Notes: generated by a model from the sequence alone, not told the origin. 64,000 nt of DNA from an uncultured Veillonellaceae bacterium (GCA_945876385.1 CAMCNU010000005.1:1-64000); one strand, 5' to 3'. Shown: positions 35,767 through 45,553, numbered from the stretch's first letter. Made by a program: numbers and translations.

Positions 35767-36897
35767 ATGAATGACGTCTATATCGTCGCCGCTTGCCGTA
35801 CGCCCATCGGTGTACGGGGCGGCGCTTTTTCTCATACACCGCCGGAACGGCTGGCGGCACAACTGTTTACGCATTTATACACGACCTGCGGGCGGCCCGC
35901 GATCGATGCCGTCATCGGCGGCAACGCGGTCGGCCCCGGCGGTAATCTCACCCGCCTGGCCGCGCTGTATGCCGACTGGCCGGAAACGATTCCCGCGTGG
36001 ACCGTCGACCAGCAATGTGCGTCCGCGGCGGCGGCGCTCGGTGAGGGCGCGGTGCGGATTGCGGCGGGGGCGGCCGATGTCGTCATCGCCGGCGGCATGG
36101 AAAGTGCCTCACTCCAACCGATTCGCCGCTATGCGCCGGGTGATGACCGGCAGGGCGAATTTACGGTCGCCCAATTTTCGCCGACGGAAAATGCGCCGGA
36201 TGCCATGCTGCGCGGCGCCGAACGGGCGGCTCATGCGCTCGACGTCTCCCGCGAGACGCTGGATGCGTATGCTTTGGACTCGCATCGCAAGGCACTGGCC
36301 GCCGCCGAACGCGGCCTCTTGACGCCGTATATCGTCCCCACTGATGAGCTCACGACCGATGAATGCCTGCGGCCGCGCATCAATCGGCGTCTGCTGGCAC
36401 GCATGCCGCTCCTGCTCGGTCCCGATACCCGCATCACCGCCGGCAACTCCTGCCTGATTCACGACGGTGCGGCGTTTGCCCTGCTCGCCTCCGCCGCCGC
36501 CGTGCGCCGCTACGGCTGGACACCGCAGGCCCGCATTCGTACGGTCGCGGCCGCGGCGGGTGCGCCACTGCTGTCACCGCTCAGTGTCGGTGCCGTCACC
36601 GACGAATTATTACGACGCAGCGGCCTTGCTCCGAGCGATATCGATTGCTTTGAATGGAACGAGGCCTTTGCCGTCATCGATGCCCTCTTTGCCGCGCGCT
36701 GGCCGGCGCTCCTCGCCCACTATAACCGTGTCGGCGGGGCACTGGCCTACGGACATCCCTACGGCGCCTCGGGCGCGATATTGTTGGTGCATCTGCTCGC
36801 CGCCTTGCAGGACTGCGGCGGCCGCATCGGCCTGCTGGCTATCGCCGGCGCCGGCGGCACGGGAGCCGGACTCATCGTGGAGGCGTACCATGACTGA
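35767..36897 (+). CDS. Thiolase-family acyltransferase lacking the C-terminal Cys
   Basis: A 376-residue thiolase. The nucleophilic Cys is in TVDQQCASAAAAL (about residue 83), and NEAFAV and the His of GGALAYGHPYGASGA are present. The usual C-terminal CxGGG motif, whose Cys acts as base, reads AIAGAGGTG with Ala in the Cys position. It may therefore catalyse an altered reaction. B. subtilis has a comparable grouping of a BioY gene with a thiolase and an acyl-CoA ligase (yhfS, yhfT, yhfU), known to be controlled by BirA. Confidence 0.88.
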   Translation: MNDVYIVAACRTPIGVRGGAFSHTPPERLAAQLFTHLYTTCGRPAIDAVIGGNAVGPGGNLTRLAALYADWPETIPAWTVDQQCASAAAALGEGAVRIAAGAADVVIAGGMESASLQPIRRYAPGDDRQGEFTVAQFSPTENAPDAMLRGAERAAHALDVSRETLDAYALDSHRKALAAAERGLLTPYIVPTDELTTDECLRPRINRRLLARMPLLLGPDTRITAGNSCLIHDGAAFALLASAAAVRRYGWTPQARIRTVAAAAGAPLLSPLSVGAVTDELLRRSGLAPSDIDCFEWNEAFAVIDALFAARWPALLAHYNRVGGALAYGHPYGASGAILLVHLLAALQDCGGRIGLLAIAGAGGTGAGLIVEAYHD

Positions 36898-38167
36898 TCC
36901 GTGGTATGCCCGCCTCTGCGCCCATGCGGCGGCGCGCCCCGACACGACAGCATGGGCGGACGATCGACGCACACTGACCTATCGGGAATGGGCAGATATC
37001 GTCACCGCTCGCGCGGCGGACTTTGCCGATGCGTGCGGCCGCCCCGTCGCCATTCAAACCGCCGACCCTTATCTCCAATGGCGCGACTGGCTGGCCGCGC
37101 AAGCCGCCGGTGCGATTCCCGTCCTCTTTCACACCACGCTCGATGCGGCGGATACCGAGGCACTCTGCCGTACCCACGGCATCGGCCGCTCCGCAGCCGC
37201 CAAGCCGCCGGCCGGTGCCGGTTTCGGGATATTGTCATCAGGCTCGACCGGTCTGCCCAAGTTGTTTTGGCGGCGTTCGCACTCATGGATTGACTTTTTT
37301 CCGATCCAAAATCCGCTCTTTGCACTGACGTCCGACAGCCGCCTCTTTTTCCACGGCAGCTTGAGTTTTACCGGCAATCTCAATGCCTGCGCCTCCGTCT
37401 TCTGGGAAGGCGGCGCACTCATCACGACCGCCCGCAAGCGTCCCGATGCGTGGTGGAAGGTCATCACCGACCGCGACGTCACCGCCATGTACCTGCTGCC
37501 GGTCAAGCTGCGCCACTTGCTTCACGTCGCGCCGTCGGTGTATCCGCGCCTGCACAGTCTGTTTGCCGGCTCGCAAGCGCTGGACCGCGAACTGGTGAAT
37601 GCGATCCAGACATGCTTTCCTGCGGCGACCTGTACACTCTACTACGGCGCAGGGGAGTTGAATTTCATCACCTATTGCCGACTCGAGGAATGGCAACGCA
37701 ATCCCGGCATCGTCGGCCGCCCCTTTGCGGGTGTCCGTGTCCGTATCGCCGCAGACGGCCGCATCTACGTCACGACCCCCTACGGCGTCTGCGGCACGGA
37801 AACGGAGACCACGTTGGGTGACCTCGGCGCGTGGACCGACGACGGTATGATTCGCTTTCTCGGTCGCTGTGACGATGTCATGAACTGCGCCGGCCACAAA
37901 TGCTCGTTGGCGCATATCGAGTCCGTCTTACGCAGTCATAGCGCCGTACGGGATATCGCCGTATTTGCCGTCCCCGACGAGTTGCGCGGCGAAATCCCCG
38001 TCGCGGCCTTTGTCAGCGAGACGGCGGGCACTGAGGAGATGCGGCGCATCGCGACCGTATTGCCCCCGCTCGAACGCCCCCGTCGCTGGTATCGCTATGA
38101 CGAACTGCCGCTAACGGATTGCTCCAAGGTCGATTATCGGCTCTTACGCCGCCGCCACCGCCACTAA
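36890..38167 (+). CDS. AMP-forming acyl-CoA ligase-like protein
   Basis: A 425-residue member of the adenylate-forming family, shorter than typical 500-residue ligases. Motifs in order: SSGSTGLPKLFW (P-loop, about residue 110), LYYGAGELNFITY, TLGDLGAWTDDGMIRFLGR, NCAGHKCSLAHIE and C-terminal TDCSKVDYRLL with the catalytic Lys. It overlaps the thiolase end by 8 bases; longer in-frame extension to 36467 is inside the thiolase gene. Likely activates a carboxylic acid linked to the thiolase and biotin transport; the substrate is unknown. Confidence 0.87.
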   Translation: MTDPWYARLCAHAAARPDTTAWADDRRTLTYREWADIVTARAADFADACGRPVAIQTADPYLQWRDWLAAQAAGAIPVLFHTTLDAADTEALCRTHGIGRSAAAKPPAGAGFGILSSGSTGLPKLFWRRSHSWIDFFPIQNPLFALTSDSRLFFHGSLSFTGNLNACASVFWEGGALITTARKRPDAWWKVITDRDVTAMYLLPVKLRHLLHVAPSVYPRLHSLFAGSQALDRELVNAIQTCFPAATCTLYYGAGELNFITYCRLEEWQRNPGIVGRPFAGVRVRIAADGRIYVTTPYGVCGTETETTLGDLGAWTDDGMIRFLGRCDDVMNCAGHKCSLAHIESVLRSHSAVRDIAVFAVPDELRGEIPVAAFVSETAGTEEMRRIATVLPPLERPRRWYRYDELPLTDCSKVDYRLLRRRHRH

Positions 38168-38192
38168 AAAAAGACGCGTTTGCGTCTTTTTT
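38165..38192. terminator. Bidirectional terminator between the ligase gene and recG
   Basis: AAAAAAAGACGC and GCGTCTTTTTTT pair with a GTTT loop, giving a T run in both directions for the convergent genes. Confidence 0.9.
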
Positions 38193-38201
38193 TGTGCCGT
38201 A

Positions 38202-40232
38202 TCAATGATAGACCCGCTCCCAAAACGCATGACCGAATCGTCGCTCCAATTCCGCCAGCAATGCGGGAGACGGATTGGCCGCATACGCCGTCGCCGCCTG
38301 CCGGGCATCGACCAGCAGGCGCCAATCCCGAACGGGGTCGGCCACCCGCAAGTCGGGCCAGCCGTGTTGCCGATAGCCGAAGAGCTCTCCCGCACCGCGC
38401 AAGAGCAAATCCCGCTCCGCCAGTACAAACCCGTCCTGCGTTTCCGTCATCCACTGTAGTCGGAGCGCGGCCTGCTCACTGTTGCCGTTGTACATCAAAA
38501 TACAATACGATTGCCACTCGCCCCGACCGACGCGCCCGCGCAACTGATGCAACTGCGACAGACCGAACCGCTCCGCCGCATCGATATACATCACCGTCGC
38601 CTGCGGGACATTGACCCCTACTTCGACCACGCTGGTCGCGACCAGGAGCCGGTCCTCACCGTCGGCAAACCGCCGCATCGCCGCCTCTTTATCCGCGCCG
38701 GGCATGCTGCCGTACACCAGTCCGACGCCGTACGACGGAAACCGGCGCGTCAGGCGTTCGTACATATCCATCGCCGCATTCAAATCACTGCGCGCCGACT
38801 CGGCAATCAGCGGACAGACGACATAGACCTGATGCCCCTGTGCCATTTCCCGCTCAAAAAAGCGAAAAATCCGCTCCTCCTGCGCCCGCCGTGCCACATA
38901 CGTCCGAATCGGTTGCCGTCCGGGCGGCAACTCACGAATCACCGAACTGTCCAAATCACCGTACACCGACAACGCCATCGTCCGCGGTATCGGGGTGGCG
39001 GTCATCACCAAGGTATGGACATGGGCGCCCTTGCGCTCCAATTGCATCCGTTGTTTCACGCCGAAACGATGCTGCTCGTCCGTGATGACCAGTCCCAAGG
39101 CGGCGAATTCGACCTCTTCTTCAATCAATGCATGCGTGCCGACGACGATATTGGTCTCGCCCGCGGCAATCGCCGCCAGCGCCGCCCGCCTCTCGGCCGC
39201 GCTCAGCCGCCCCGTGAGCAACGTCACGCGAATCGGTGTCGGCGAAAGCCACGCCCGCAGTGTCTCCACATGCTGCACCGCCAATATCTCCGTCGGTACC
39301 ATCAAGGCGGCCTGGTAGCCGTTTTCGGCGATTTTGGCCAGCGCCAGCGCGGCCACCGCCGTTTTCCCCGAGCCGACATCGCCTTGCAGCAGCCGGCGCA
39401 TCGGTACCGCTTCTTCCATATCGTCGGCAATCTCCGCCGCCGCCCGCAACTGGTCTTGTGTCAGCGTAAAAGGAAATTGCTCGTAGACAGCCCGCACCCA
39501 TGCCCCGTTCGGGACGCATTTGATACCCGTGACCCCCTGCCGCTCCGCCCACCGCCAGCGCAAGAGTCCGAGCTGCAAGTAAAACAATTCCTCAAAGGCC
39601 AAGGCCTCGCGCGCCCGTGCTTGCGTCTGCGCATCGGGCGGGCGGTGCATGACCGCAATCGCCTCCCGCCGCGACCCGTAGCCGCGTGCCGTCCGCACGG
39701 CGGCGGGAAGCGTCTCGGGAATCTCTTTGACCGCGTCAAGCGCAATCTGAATCCAGCCTTCCAGCGCATTGGCGCGGACACCCTCCGTCAGCGGGTAGAC
39801 CGGAGTGATCGCGCCTTCGGTCGGCGTCACACCGGCTGCGCACACCTCCGCATTGACGATTTGGATCCGTCCGTACGCGACTTTCGTCCGCCCGCGAATC
39901 AACAGCCGCTGCCCCGGTACGAACTGACTGCGGCGCCAAGCCTGATTGAAATACACCAACTCGATATGCGCGGTATCGTCGGCCACTTCCACCGCCAATA
40001 TCGTCAGTCGTGCCCGCGGACGCCGTTCCGTCACGCGCACCACCTCGCCGCTCACGATGACGTCTTGTCCGTCACGCAATTCACGCATCGCCGTCACCGC
40101 CGCAAACTCCCGGTATTCCCGCGGGAAATACTGCAACAAATCCCCTACCGTCGCAATCCCCAGCCCCGCGAGCCGCGTTTTCATTTTCGGCCCGATGCCC
40201 TTGATGACACTGATCGAATCATGCAGCTCCAT
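38202..40232 (-). CDS. recG: ATP-dependent DNA helicase RecG
   Basis: Remodels stalled replication forks and branched DNA. The 676 residues have an N-terminal helix-hairpin-helix and wedge/OB region (VIKGIGPKMKTRLAGLGI), then helicase motifs: Walker A LLQGDVGSGKTAVAALA (about residue 283), GTHALIEE, ITDEQHRFGVKQR (DEQH box), and TATPIPRTMALSVYGDLDSS, with motif VI QLRGRVGRGEWQSYC. TGGTATAAT (40254-40262) is a likely extended -10. Confidence 0.96.
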   Translation of the reverse strand: MELHDSISVIKGIGPKMKTRLAGLGIATVGDLLQYFPREYREFAAVTAMRELRDGQDVIVSGEVVRVTERRPRARLTILAVEVADDTAHIELVYFNQAWRRSQFVPGQRLLIRGRTKVAYGRIQIVNAEVCAAGVTPTEGAITPVYPLTEGVRANALEGWIQIALDAVKEIPETLPAAVRTARGYGSRREAIAVMHRPPDAQTQARAREALAFEELFYLQLGLLRWRWAERQGVTGIKCVPNGAWVRAVYEQFPFTLTQDQLRAAAEIADDMEEAVPMRRLLQGDVGSGKTAVAALALAKIAENGYQAALMVPTEILAVQHVETLRAWLSPTPIRVTLLTGRLSAAERRAALAAIAAGETNIVVGTHALIEEEVEFAALGLVITDEQHRFGVKQRMQLERKGAHVHTLVMTATPIPRTMALSVYGDLDSSVIRELPPGRQPIRTYVARRAQEERIFRFFEREMAQGHQVYVVCPLIAESARSDLNAAMDMYERLTRRFPSYGVGLVYGSMPGADKEAAMRRFADGEDRLLVATSVVEVGVNVPQATVMYIDAAERFGLSQLHQLRGRVGRGEWQSYCILMYNGNSEQAALRLQWMTETQDGFVLAERDLLLRGAGELFGYRQHGWPDLRVADPVRDWRLLVDARQAATAYAANPSPALLAELERRFGHAFWERVYH

Positions 40233-40253
40233 ATCGTCCTCCCTCTGTCGTTT

Positions 40254-40262
40254 ATTATACCA
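40254..40262 (-). promoter_or_regulatory. Extended -10 promoter of recG
   Basis: TGGTATAAT on the minus strand, 22 bases before the recG start. The short leader and lack of a -35 make it provisional. Confidence 0.5.
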
Positions 40263-40324
40263 CTCCCGTCCGCACCGCCCTGCCGCGAATGCAGATACCC
40301 CGTCATTATCAATTCGGCATAATG

Positions 40325-40333
40325 TGGTATAAT
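40325..40333 (+). promoter_or_regulatory. Extended -10 promoter of the class A PBP gene
   Basis: TGGTATAAT on the plus strand, 38 bases before the start; TTATCA about 16 bases upstream may be a weak -35. Confidence 0.6.
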
Positions 40334-40371
40334 AATGTCATCATACTACCGATTTCATATATGGAGGCGCT

Positions 40372-42426
40372 ATGAAACACTCAAGTACCCGACCCCGCAC
40401 GCGACGCAACAAATCCCGTCGCAGCCTGTGGCTCGGGTTAATCATTGTCCTGATTATCGTACTGGGAGCCGGTTGCGGCTTTCTCGGCGCGACCATCAAC
40501 AACCTGCCCGAGGTCGATCAGTCGCATCGTCCGGAAGCTTCTTCGCAGGTATTCGACATCAACGGTCGCCTGATTGCGACCATCCATGCGGAGCAAAACC
40601 GCCTGCCCGTACCGATTGACCAAGTACCGCAGACACTGCAGGACGCGTTTATCGCTGCGGAAGATATCCGCTTTTACGACCACTACGGCATCGACCCGCG
40701 CGGTATCTTGCGCGCGCTGTGGGCCAATATCAGCAGTCAGGGCGTCGCGCAAGGCGGCAGTACGATTACCCAGCAGCTGGCCCGTAATGCGTTTTTGACG
40801 CAAGACAGAACCATCAGCCGTAAACTCCAAGAAGCGATTTTGGCACTCGAAATCGAACGCGAGTACTCCAAGCGGGAAATCCTCGAGATGTACATGAACC
40901 AGATTTATTTCGGTCAGGGTGCCTACGGCATTCAGACCGCATCGCATGTCTACTTCGGCAAAGACGTCAGTGAGCTCACACTCGCGCAGGCCGCCATGTT
41001 GGCCGGACTGCCGCAGAGTCCGAACTACTATTCGCCGCTGACCAATCTGGAGGCCGCCCAAACGCGGCAACGTACCGTACTGAACCAAATGGCCAAGTAC
41101 GGATTCATCACGCAGGACGAAGCGGATGCCGCCGCCGCCGCGGATTTGGGCTTGCGCGGGCGCGGTGACGCCGGTGATGACGGAGCGTCCGCCTCGTACT
41201 TCATCAGCTACATCGAACAACTCATCAGCGACAAATACGATGCGGAAGCGCTCTACAAGGAAGGCCTGAAGATTTATACCACGCTCGACTTGGACGTCCA
41301 AGCTGCCGCGGAACGGGCCTTACGCGCGCATCTGCCGGACTTCTATACCGATGAAAACGGCCTGCAACAACCGCAAGGCGCCATCATCGCCCTCAATCCG
41401 CACACCGGGCACATTCTCGCCATGGTCGGCGGACGCGGCACGGATCATTTCAATCGGGCCACCCAAGCCCTGCGTCAGCCGGGTTCGGCATTCAAGCCGT
41501 TTGTCTATGTGACCGCGATTGAAAAAGGCATGACCCCGGGCACCATCATCGACGACTCACCGCTGAAAATCGGCGACTGGAGTCCGCAAAACTACGGCCG
41601 CAATTTCAGCGGCAAGATGACCCTGCGCTATGCCTTGATGCATTCCGTCAACGTCCCCGCCGTCAAACTGGCGCAGGAAGTCGGCATGCACAACATTTTG
41701 GCCAATGCGGAAAACATGGGAATCAGCACCATCGTCCATGACGGCGCGGTCAACGATAACAACCTCGCGGTCGCCTTAGGCGGGATGACGCAGGGCGTGA
41801 CCCCGCTGGATATGGCCTCGGCCTACGGCGTTCTCGCCAACGGCGGGGTACGCGTACAGCCGATTGCCATTTTGCGCATCATCGACCGCAACGGCAATAT
41901 CCTGGAAGAAAACGAGAGCAAGGAAACACAGGTCATCAGTGAAAAGGCGGCCTACATCACGACCAACATGCTCGAATCGGCCGTACTGCAAGGCACCGGC
42001 GGTAACGCCTACATCGGTCAGCCGATGGCCGGCAAGACCGGTACGACGGACGACACCAAAGACGCTTGGTTCGTCGGCTATACACCGGAAATCTCGGCCG
42101 CCGTCTGGATTGGCGACGACTTTGACGGCGACTTGCAAGGGCTCACCGGCGGTACGGTGCCGGCGGCCATCTGGCGCGATTTCATGAGTACGGCGGCGGG
42201 GATTTACCCCGGCGGTAACTTCATCGCACCGGCCGGTGTCGCCGGCATCGCAGCCGAAGGCTTCCAAAATCCCAAGGACGACAAAGATAAAGATAAAGAC
42301 AAGGACAAAAAGAAAGACAAAGACAAATCCGACGGCGCGGGCAAGACGTCAGGCGATACCGACAGCGACAGCACGACAAGCGAGCGGGCGCCGGGACGCG
42401 TCAAGGGCGCACCGGCCGAAGACTGA
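40372..42426 (+). CDS. Class A penicillin-binding protein (PBP1A-like)
   Basis: Bifunctional peptidoglycan synthase of 684 residues anchored by one helix (about 20-43). The glycosyltransferase domain shows the catalytic Glu in AAEDIRFYDHYGID, GGSTITQQLARN and LEMYMNQIYFGQGAYG. The transpeptidase has SXXK in GSAFKPF (about residue 370), SVN in HSVNVPAVK, and KTG in GKTGTTDD. The last ~50 residues are low complexity (KDDKDKDKDKDKKKDKD) and probably cytoplasm-free periplasmic linker-like sequence. Confidence 0.95.
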   Translation: MKHSSTRPRTRRNKSRRSLWLGLIIVLIIVLGAGCGFLGATINNLPEVDQSHRPEASSQVFDINGRLIATIHAEQNRLPVPIDQVPQTLQDAFIAAEDIRFYDHYGIDPRGILRALWANISSQGVAQGGSTITQQLARNAFLTQDRTISRKLQEAILALEIEREYSKREILEMYMNQIYFGQGAYGIQTASHVYFGKDVSELTLAQAAMLAGLPQSPNYYSPLTNLEAAQTRQRTVLNQMAKYGFITQDEADAAAAADLGLRGRGDAGDDGASASYFISYIEQLISDKYDAEALYKEGLKIYTTLDLDVQAAAERALRAHLPDFYTDENGLQQPQGAIIALNPHTGHILAMVGGRGTDHFNRATQALRQPGSAFKPFVYVTAIEKGMTPGTIIDDSPLKIGDWSPQNYGRNFSGKMTLRYALMHSVNVPAVKLAQEVGMHNILANAENMGISTIVHDGAVNDNNLAVALGGMTQGVTPLDMASAYGVLANGGVRVQPIAILRIIDRNGNILEENESKETQVISEKAAYITTNMLESAVLQGTGGNAYIGQPMAGKTGTTDDTKDAWFVGYTPEISAAVWIGDDFDGDLQGLTGGTVPAAIWRDFMSTAAGIYPGGNFIAPAGVAGIAAEGFQNPKDDKDKDKDKDKKKDKDKSDGAGKTSGDTDSDSTTSERAPGRVKGAPAED

Positions 42427-42430
42427 ACCG

Positions 42431-42465
42431 AAAAAGAGCTTTTCCCATCGGGAAAAGCTCTTTTT
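42431..42465 (+). terminator. Terminator after the PBP gene
   Basis: A 16-base stem AAAAAGAGCTTTTCCC/GGGAAAAGCTCTTTTT with a 3-base loop, four bases after the stop codon. Nearly symmetric, so it may also act leftward. Confidence 0.9.
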
Positions 42466-42846
42466 CTTGCCTGCCGCAGGCAGTCCATATTAACCGCGGG
42501 GAGTCCAGACCGCGTCCGCTACTCCGCACACGCAACGCCCCCGCTCCGTCGGCGCCCTCATCAAAGCGCTCGATGTCGGCAGATTGCACCGATGACGGCA
42601 CGCACCGCTATCCGTATCCGCGCGACGCAATCTCCGCACTGCGAACGCCAACAAGCGTCGCCGCCTCCCGTGTCCTCTCGGCGCTCACCTTCTTTCATGC
42701 CTCTCCGCACGACCGGACACGGCAACGCCCCGACGTCACCCAATGCGCACCGCGTACGCAGATTCTCCATATTCCGACGGATTGCACTTTCCTTGGCGTG
42801 CGAGAGGGGTATGCGAGGGGGCAAAGAATTCTCGCATTGCAAGCAC
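42466..42846. other. GC-rich intergenic stretch without a recognisable gene
   Basis: About 380 bases between two terminators. Open frames on both strands overlap each other and show no protein features. Short GC hairpins such as GCCTGC/GCAGGC near 42470 are present, but I find no repeat family or RNA I know. Confidence 0.5.
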
Positions 42847-42874
42847 AAAAAACGGCAGGAAATCCCGCCGTTTT
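42847..42874 (-). terminator. Terminator after nrdG
   Basis: On the minus strand AAAACGGC pairs with GCCGTTTT, continuing into more T, 8 bases after the nrdG stop. Confidence 0.85.
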
Positions 42875-42881
42875 ACCTGTG

Positions 42882-43403
42882 TTACGATATGGGTTCGCCC
42901 GTGAGCCGGTCACGATGCATGACCACCTGTCCCGCCAAGAGCGAGCGGGCGATATCAATGACCCGCTGATTGGACGATCCGCGAAAACGCAGCGCCGGAT
43001 CGCGTAAGGCATTGATAAACAGTCCGTCCACCAACACGTCACAAAGGCGAAGCAACGCCAAACGATGCGCGTCGGCCAAAATCTGTTCCCATGTATATCC
43101 CGAATACACCCAAATATTTTTTTGCGGCTGGGCGGCCCGTACCGCCCGCACGACCCGACACAGCCCCTGCGTGTTTTGCATCGGTTCGCCGCCGAGCAAC
43201 GTCAGCCCTGCGACATTCGGATCCGAGACATAGCGCACGACCGTCTCCGTCTCTTCCTCCGTCCATTCCTTACCGGCCTGAAAATTTTGATATTCCTCGT
43301 TGAAGCACTCGGGGCATTTGTGCGTGCATCCCGTGACAAAAATGCTGGTACGTATGCCCTCGCCGTTGGCGATATCATATTGCCGGATTTGCCCGTAGCG
43401 CAT
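42882..43403 (-). CDS. nrdG: Anaerobic ribonucleotide reductase activating enzyme
   Basis: Radical-SAM enzyme that installs the glycyl radical on NrdD. The 173 residues carry the 4Fe-4S motif in VTGCTHKCPECFNEEYQ (CX3CX2C, about residues 26-33), then LLGGEPMQN and VYSGYTWEQI. Its ATG abuts the nrdD stop, indicating coupled expression. Confidence 0.95.
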   Translation of the reverse strand: MRYGQIRQYDIANGEGIRTSIFVTGCTHKCPECFNEEYQNFQAGKEWTEEETETVVRYVSDPNVAGLTLLGGEPMQNTQGLCRVVRAVRAAQPQKNIWVYSGYTWEQILADAHRLALLRLCDVLVDGLFINALRDPALRFRGSSNQRVIDIARSLLAGQVVMHRDRLTGEPIS

Positions 43404-45553
43404 CAGATATGCATGACGCGGTCACGGATTTCTTTGGTGCGGCCCAGGTTCCAGAAATTTTCCCCCAGGTAGCCGCAAGTCCGCCGGATGACGGTTAATT
43501 TATTACGGTCCTTATTATGACAGCGCGGGCATTCCCACTCGACATCATCATTGCAGATGATTTCTCCGTCAAACCCGCATTCATGGCAATAGTCGGACTT
43601 GGTATTAAATTCCGCATAGCAGATATTGTCATAGATGAATTGAATCATCGTCAAGACCGCTTCGACGTTATTCGTCATATTCGGAATTTCCGCATACGAG
43701 ATACATCCGCCCGTCGAAATTTCCTGGAACTCCGATTCAAACCGGAACTTGTCAAAGACGGTAATCGGTTCGCGAACGTCGACATGGTAGCTGTTCGTGT
43801 AATAGCCTTTGTCGGTAATGTCGGCAATCTCGCCGAAACGCGCCCGGTCAATCGAGGCAAAGCGGTTCGTCAGGCTTTCCGCCGGCGTACCGTACAGCGC
43901 AAATCCCAGTCCTGTCTGCGCCTTCCATTCATCGACCGCGGCACGCAACCGATGCATCAATTTCGCGGCAAAATCATGCCCTGCCCGCTCCGTATGCGAG
44001 GCGCCCGTGATGAGTTTCGTCGCTTCATACACGCCGATATAGCCGAGTGAAATCGTCGCGTAGCCGTTTTGCAGCAGCGGGTAAATCTTTTCCCCTTTGT
44101 CCAAGCGGGCAATCGCGCCGTATTGCCAGTGAATCGGCGACACGTCGCTGGTGACGTCTTTGAGCAAATCGTAGCGGAGCATCAGCGCCTTGTAGCACAG
44201 TTGCAGACGTTTTTCCAAAATCTGGAAGAATTTATCCTCCGAACCTTCCGCCAAAATCCCGATCTGCGGCAAATTCAGCGAGACGACGCCCATATTGAAG
44301 CGACCGTCAAAGACGTACTCGCCCGCGTCGTTTTGCCACGGCGACAAGAACGAGCGGCATCCCATCGGAGCAAAGACATTGCCGGCATAGGTTTCGCGCA
44401 TTTTCTTGGCGGAAATGTAGTCCGGATACATGCGTTTAGCGGTACATTTTGCCGCCAATTGTGTCAGGTAGTAGTACGGCGCCCCGGGCGTCGCGTTGTG
44501 TTCGTCAAGGACATACACCAACTTCGGAAAGGCCGGCGTAATATAGACATCCGCTTCGTTCTTGACGCCTTCATAGCGCTGCGAAAGGATTTCTTCCGTA
44601 ATCATCGCCGCTTCTTTGGCGTATTCGCTCGTCGGATCGAAATGCATGCACAAGGTGACGAACGGCGCCTGTCCGTTGGTCGTCATCAAGGTGTTAATCT
44701 GGTATTGAATCGTCTGAATACCGTCCTTGACTTCTTTGCGCGTCCGTTTCCAGGCGATTTCTTCGGCTTTTGCCATATCCGGCTCGATGCCGTAGACTTC
44801 CTGCTGTTCTTCGACGACCCCCGCCAAAATCTTGCGGTAGGATTTACGCACAAACGGCGCCAAAATGCGGTCGACACCGTTGATACTCTGCCCGCCGTAC
44901 TGACCGCTCGCGACCTGCGCGATGATTTGCGTCGTCACCGTACAGGCGACTTGGAAGGATTTGGGCGAGTCGATTTTCTTGCCGTTAATCACCGTGCCGT
45001 TCGTCAGCATATCTTCCAAATTAATCAGACAGCAATTGAACATCGGCTGGATGATGTAGTCCATGTCGTGGAAGTGAATCGCGCCGCTGTCATGCGCCTG
45101 CACGATATCCGCCGGAATGAGCTTGCGGCGGGCGATATCTTTCGATACTTCGCCGGCAATCAAGTCCCGCTGCGTCGAAACGACATGCGCATCCTTGTTG
45201 GAATTTTCATCGAGGACCGCGATGTTGCTCTTATTGAGCAGACCGAAAATGCTGTCGTCGGTGGTATTTTCATGCCGTTTGAACGTCTGTACGGCTTTAT
45301 AGTTTTCATACGCACGCGCCGTGGCGGGGTTATGATTTTCAATGAGCTTATAATAGACTTTGTCTTCGATTTCATAAATCGTCAGCGGCTTGTCCGCTTG
45401 CCGTGCTTCTTTTTCGATTTCCCAGGCGATTTTGTCGGCCTGGCCGATTTCATAGACGCCGCTGGAGCTGTTCATCGCTTTTTCAATCGCCAGCGTAATT
45501 TTGGAACGGTCAAAAGGCACTGCCGTACCGTCGCGTTTGACTACCTGCAACAT
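43403..45553 (-). CDS. nrdD: Anaerobic (class III) ribonucleoside-triphosphate reductase
   Basis: Makes deoxyribonucleotides without oxygen. The 716 residues begin with an ATP-cone domain (VVKRDGTAVPFDRSKITLAIEKAM), then the ten-stranded barrel. Near the C-terminus is a zinc site with CHECGFDGE and CPRCHNK, followed by the glycyl-radical loop RRTCGYLGENFWNLGR (Gly about residue 697). Extreme oxygen sensitivity of this class supports an anaerobic host. Confidence 0.96.
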   Translation of the reverse strand: MLQVVKRDGTAVPFDRSKITLAIEKAMNSSSGVYEIGQADKIAWEIEKEARQADKPLTIYEIEDKVYYKLIENHNPATARAYENYKAVQTFKRHENTTDDSIFGLLNKSNIAVLDENSNKDAHVVSTQRDLIAGEVSKDIARRKLIPADIVQAHDSGAIHFHDMDYIIQPMFNCCLINLEDMLTNGTVINGKKIDSPKSFQVACTVTTQIIAQVASGQYGGQSINGVDRILAPFVRKSYRKILAGVVEEQQEVYGIEPDMAKAEEIAWKRTRKEVKDGIQTIQYQINTLMTTNGQAPFVTLCMHFDPTSEYAKEAAMITEEILSQRYEGVKNEADVYITPAFPKLVYVLDEHNATPGAPYYYLTQLAAKCTAKRMYPDYISAKKMRETYAGNVFAPMGCRSFLSPWQNDAGEYVFDGRFNMGVVSLNLPQIGILAEGSEDKFFQILEKRLQLCYKALMLRYDLLKDVTSDVSPIHWQYGAIARLDKGEKIYPLLQNGYATISLGYIGVYEATKLITGASHTERAGHDFAAKLMHRLRAAVDEWKAQTGLGFALYGTPAESLTNRFASIDRARFGEIADITDKGYYTNSYHVDVREPITVFDKFRFESEFQEISTGGCISYAEIPNMTNNVEAVLTMIQFIYDNICYAEFNTKSDYCHECGFDGEIICNDDVEWECPRCHNKDRNKLTVIRRTCGYLGENFWNLGRTKEIRDRVMHI

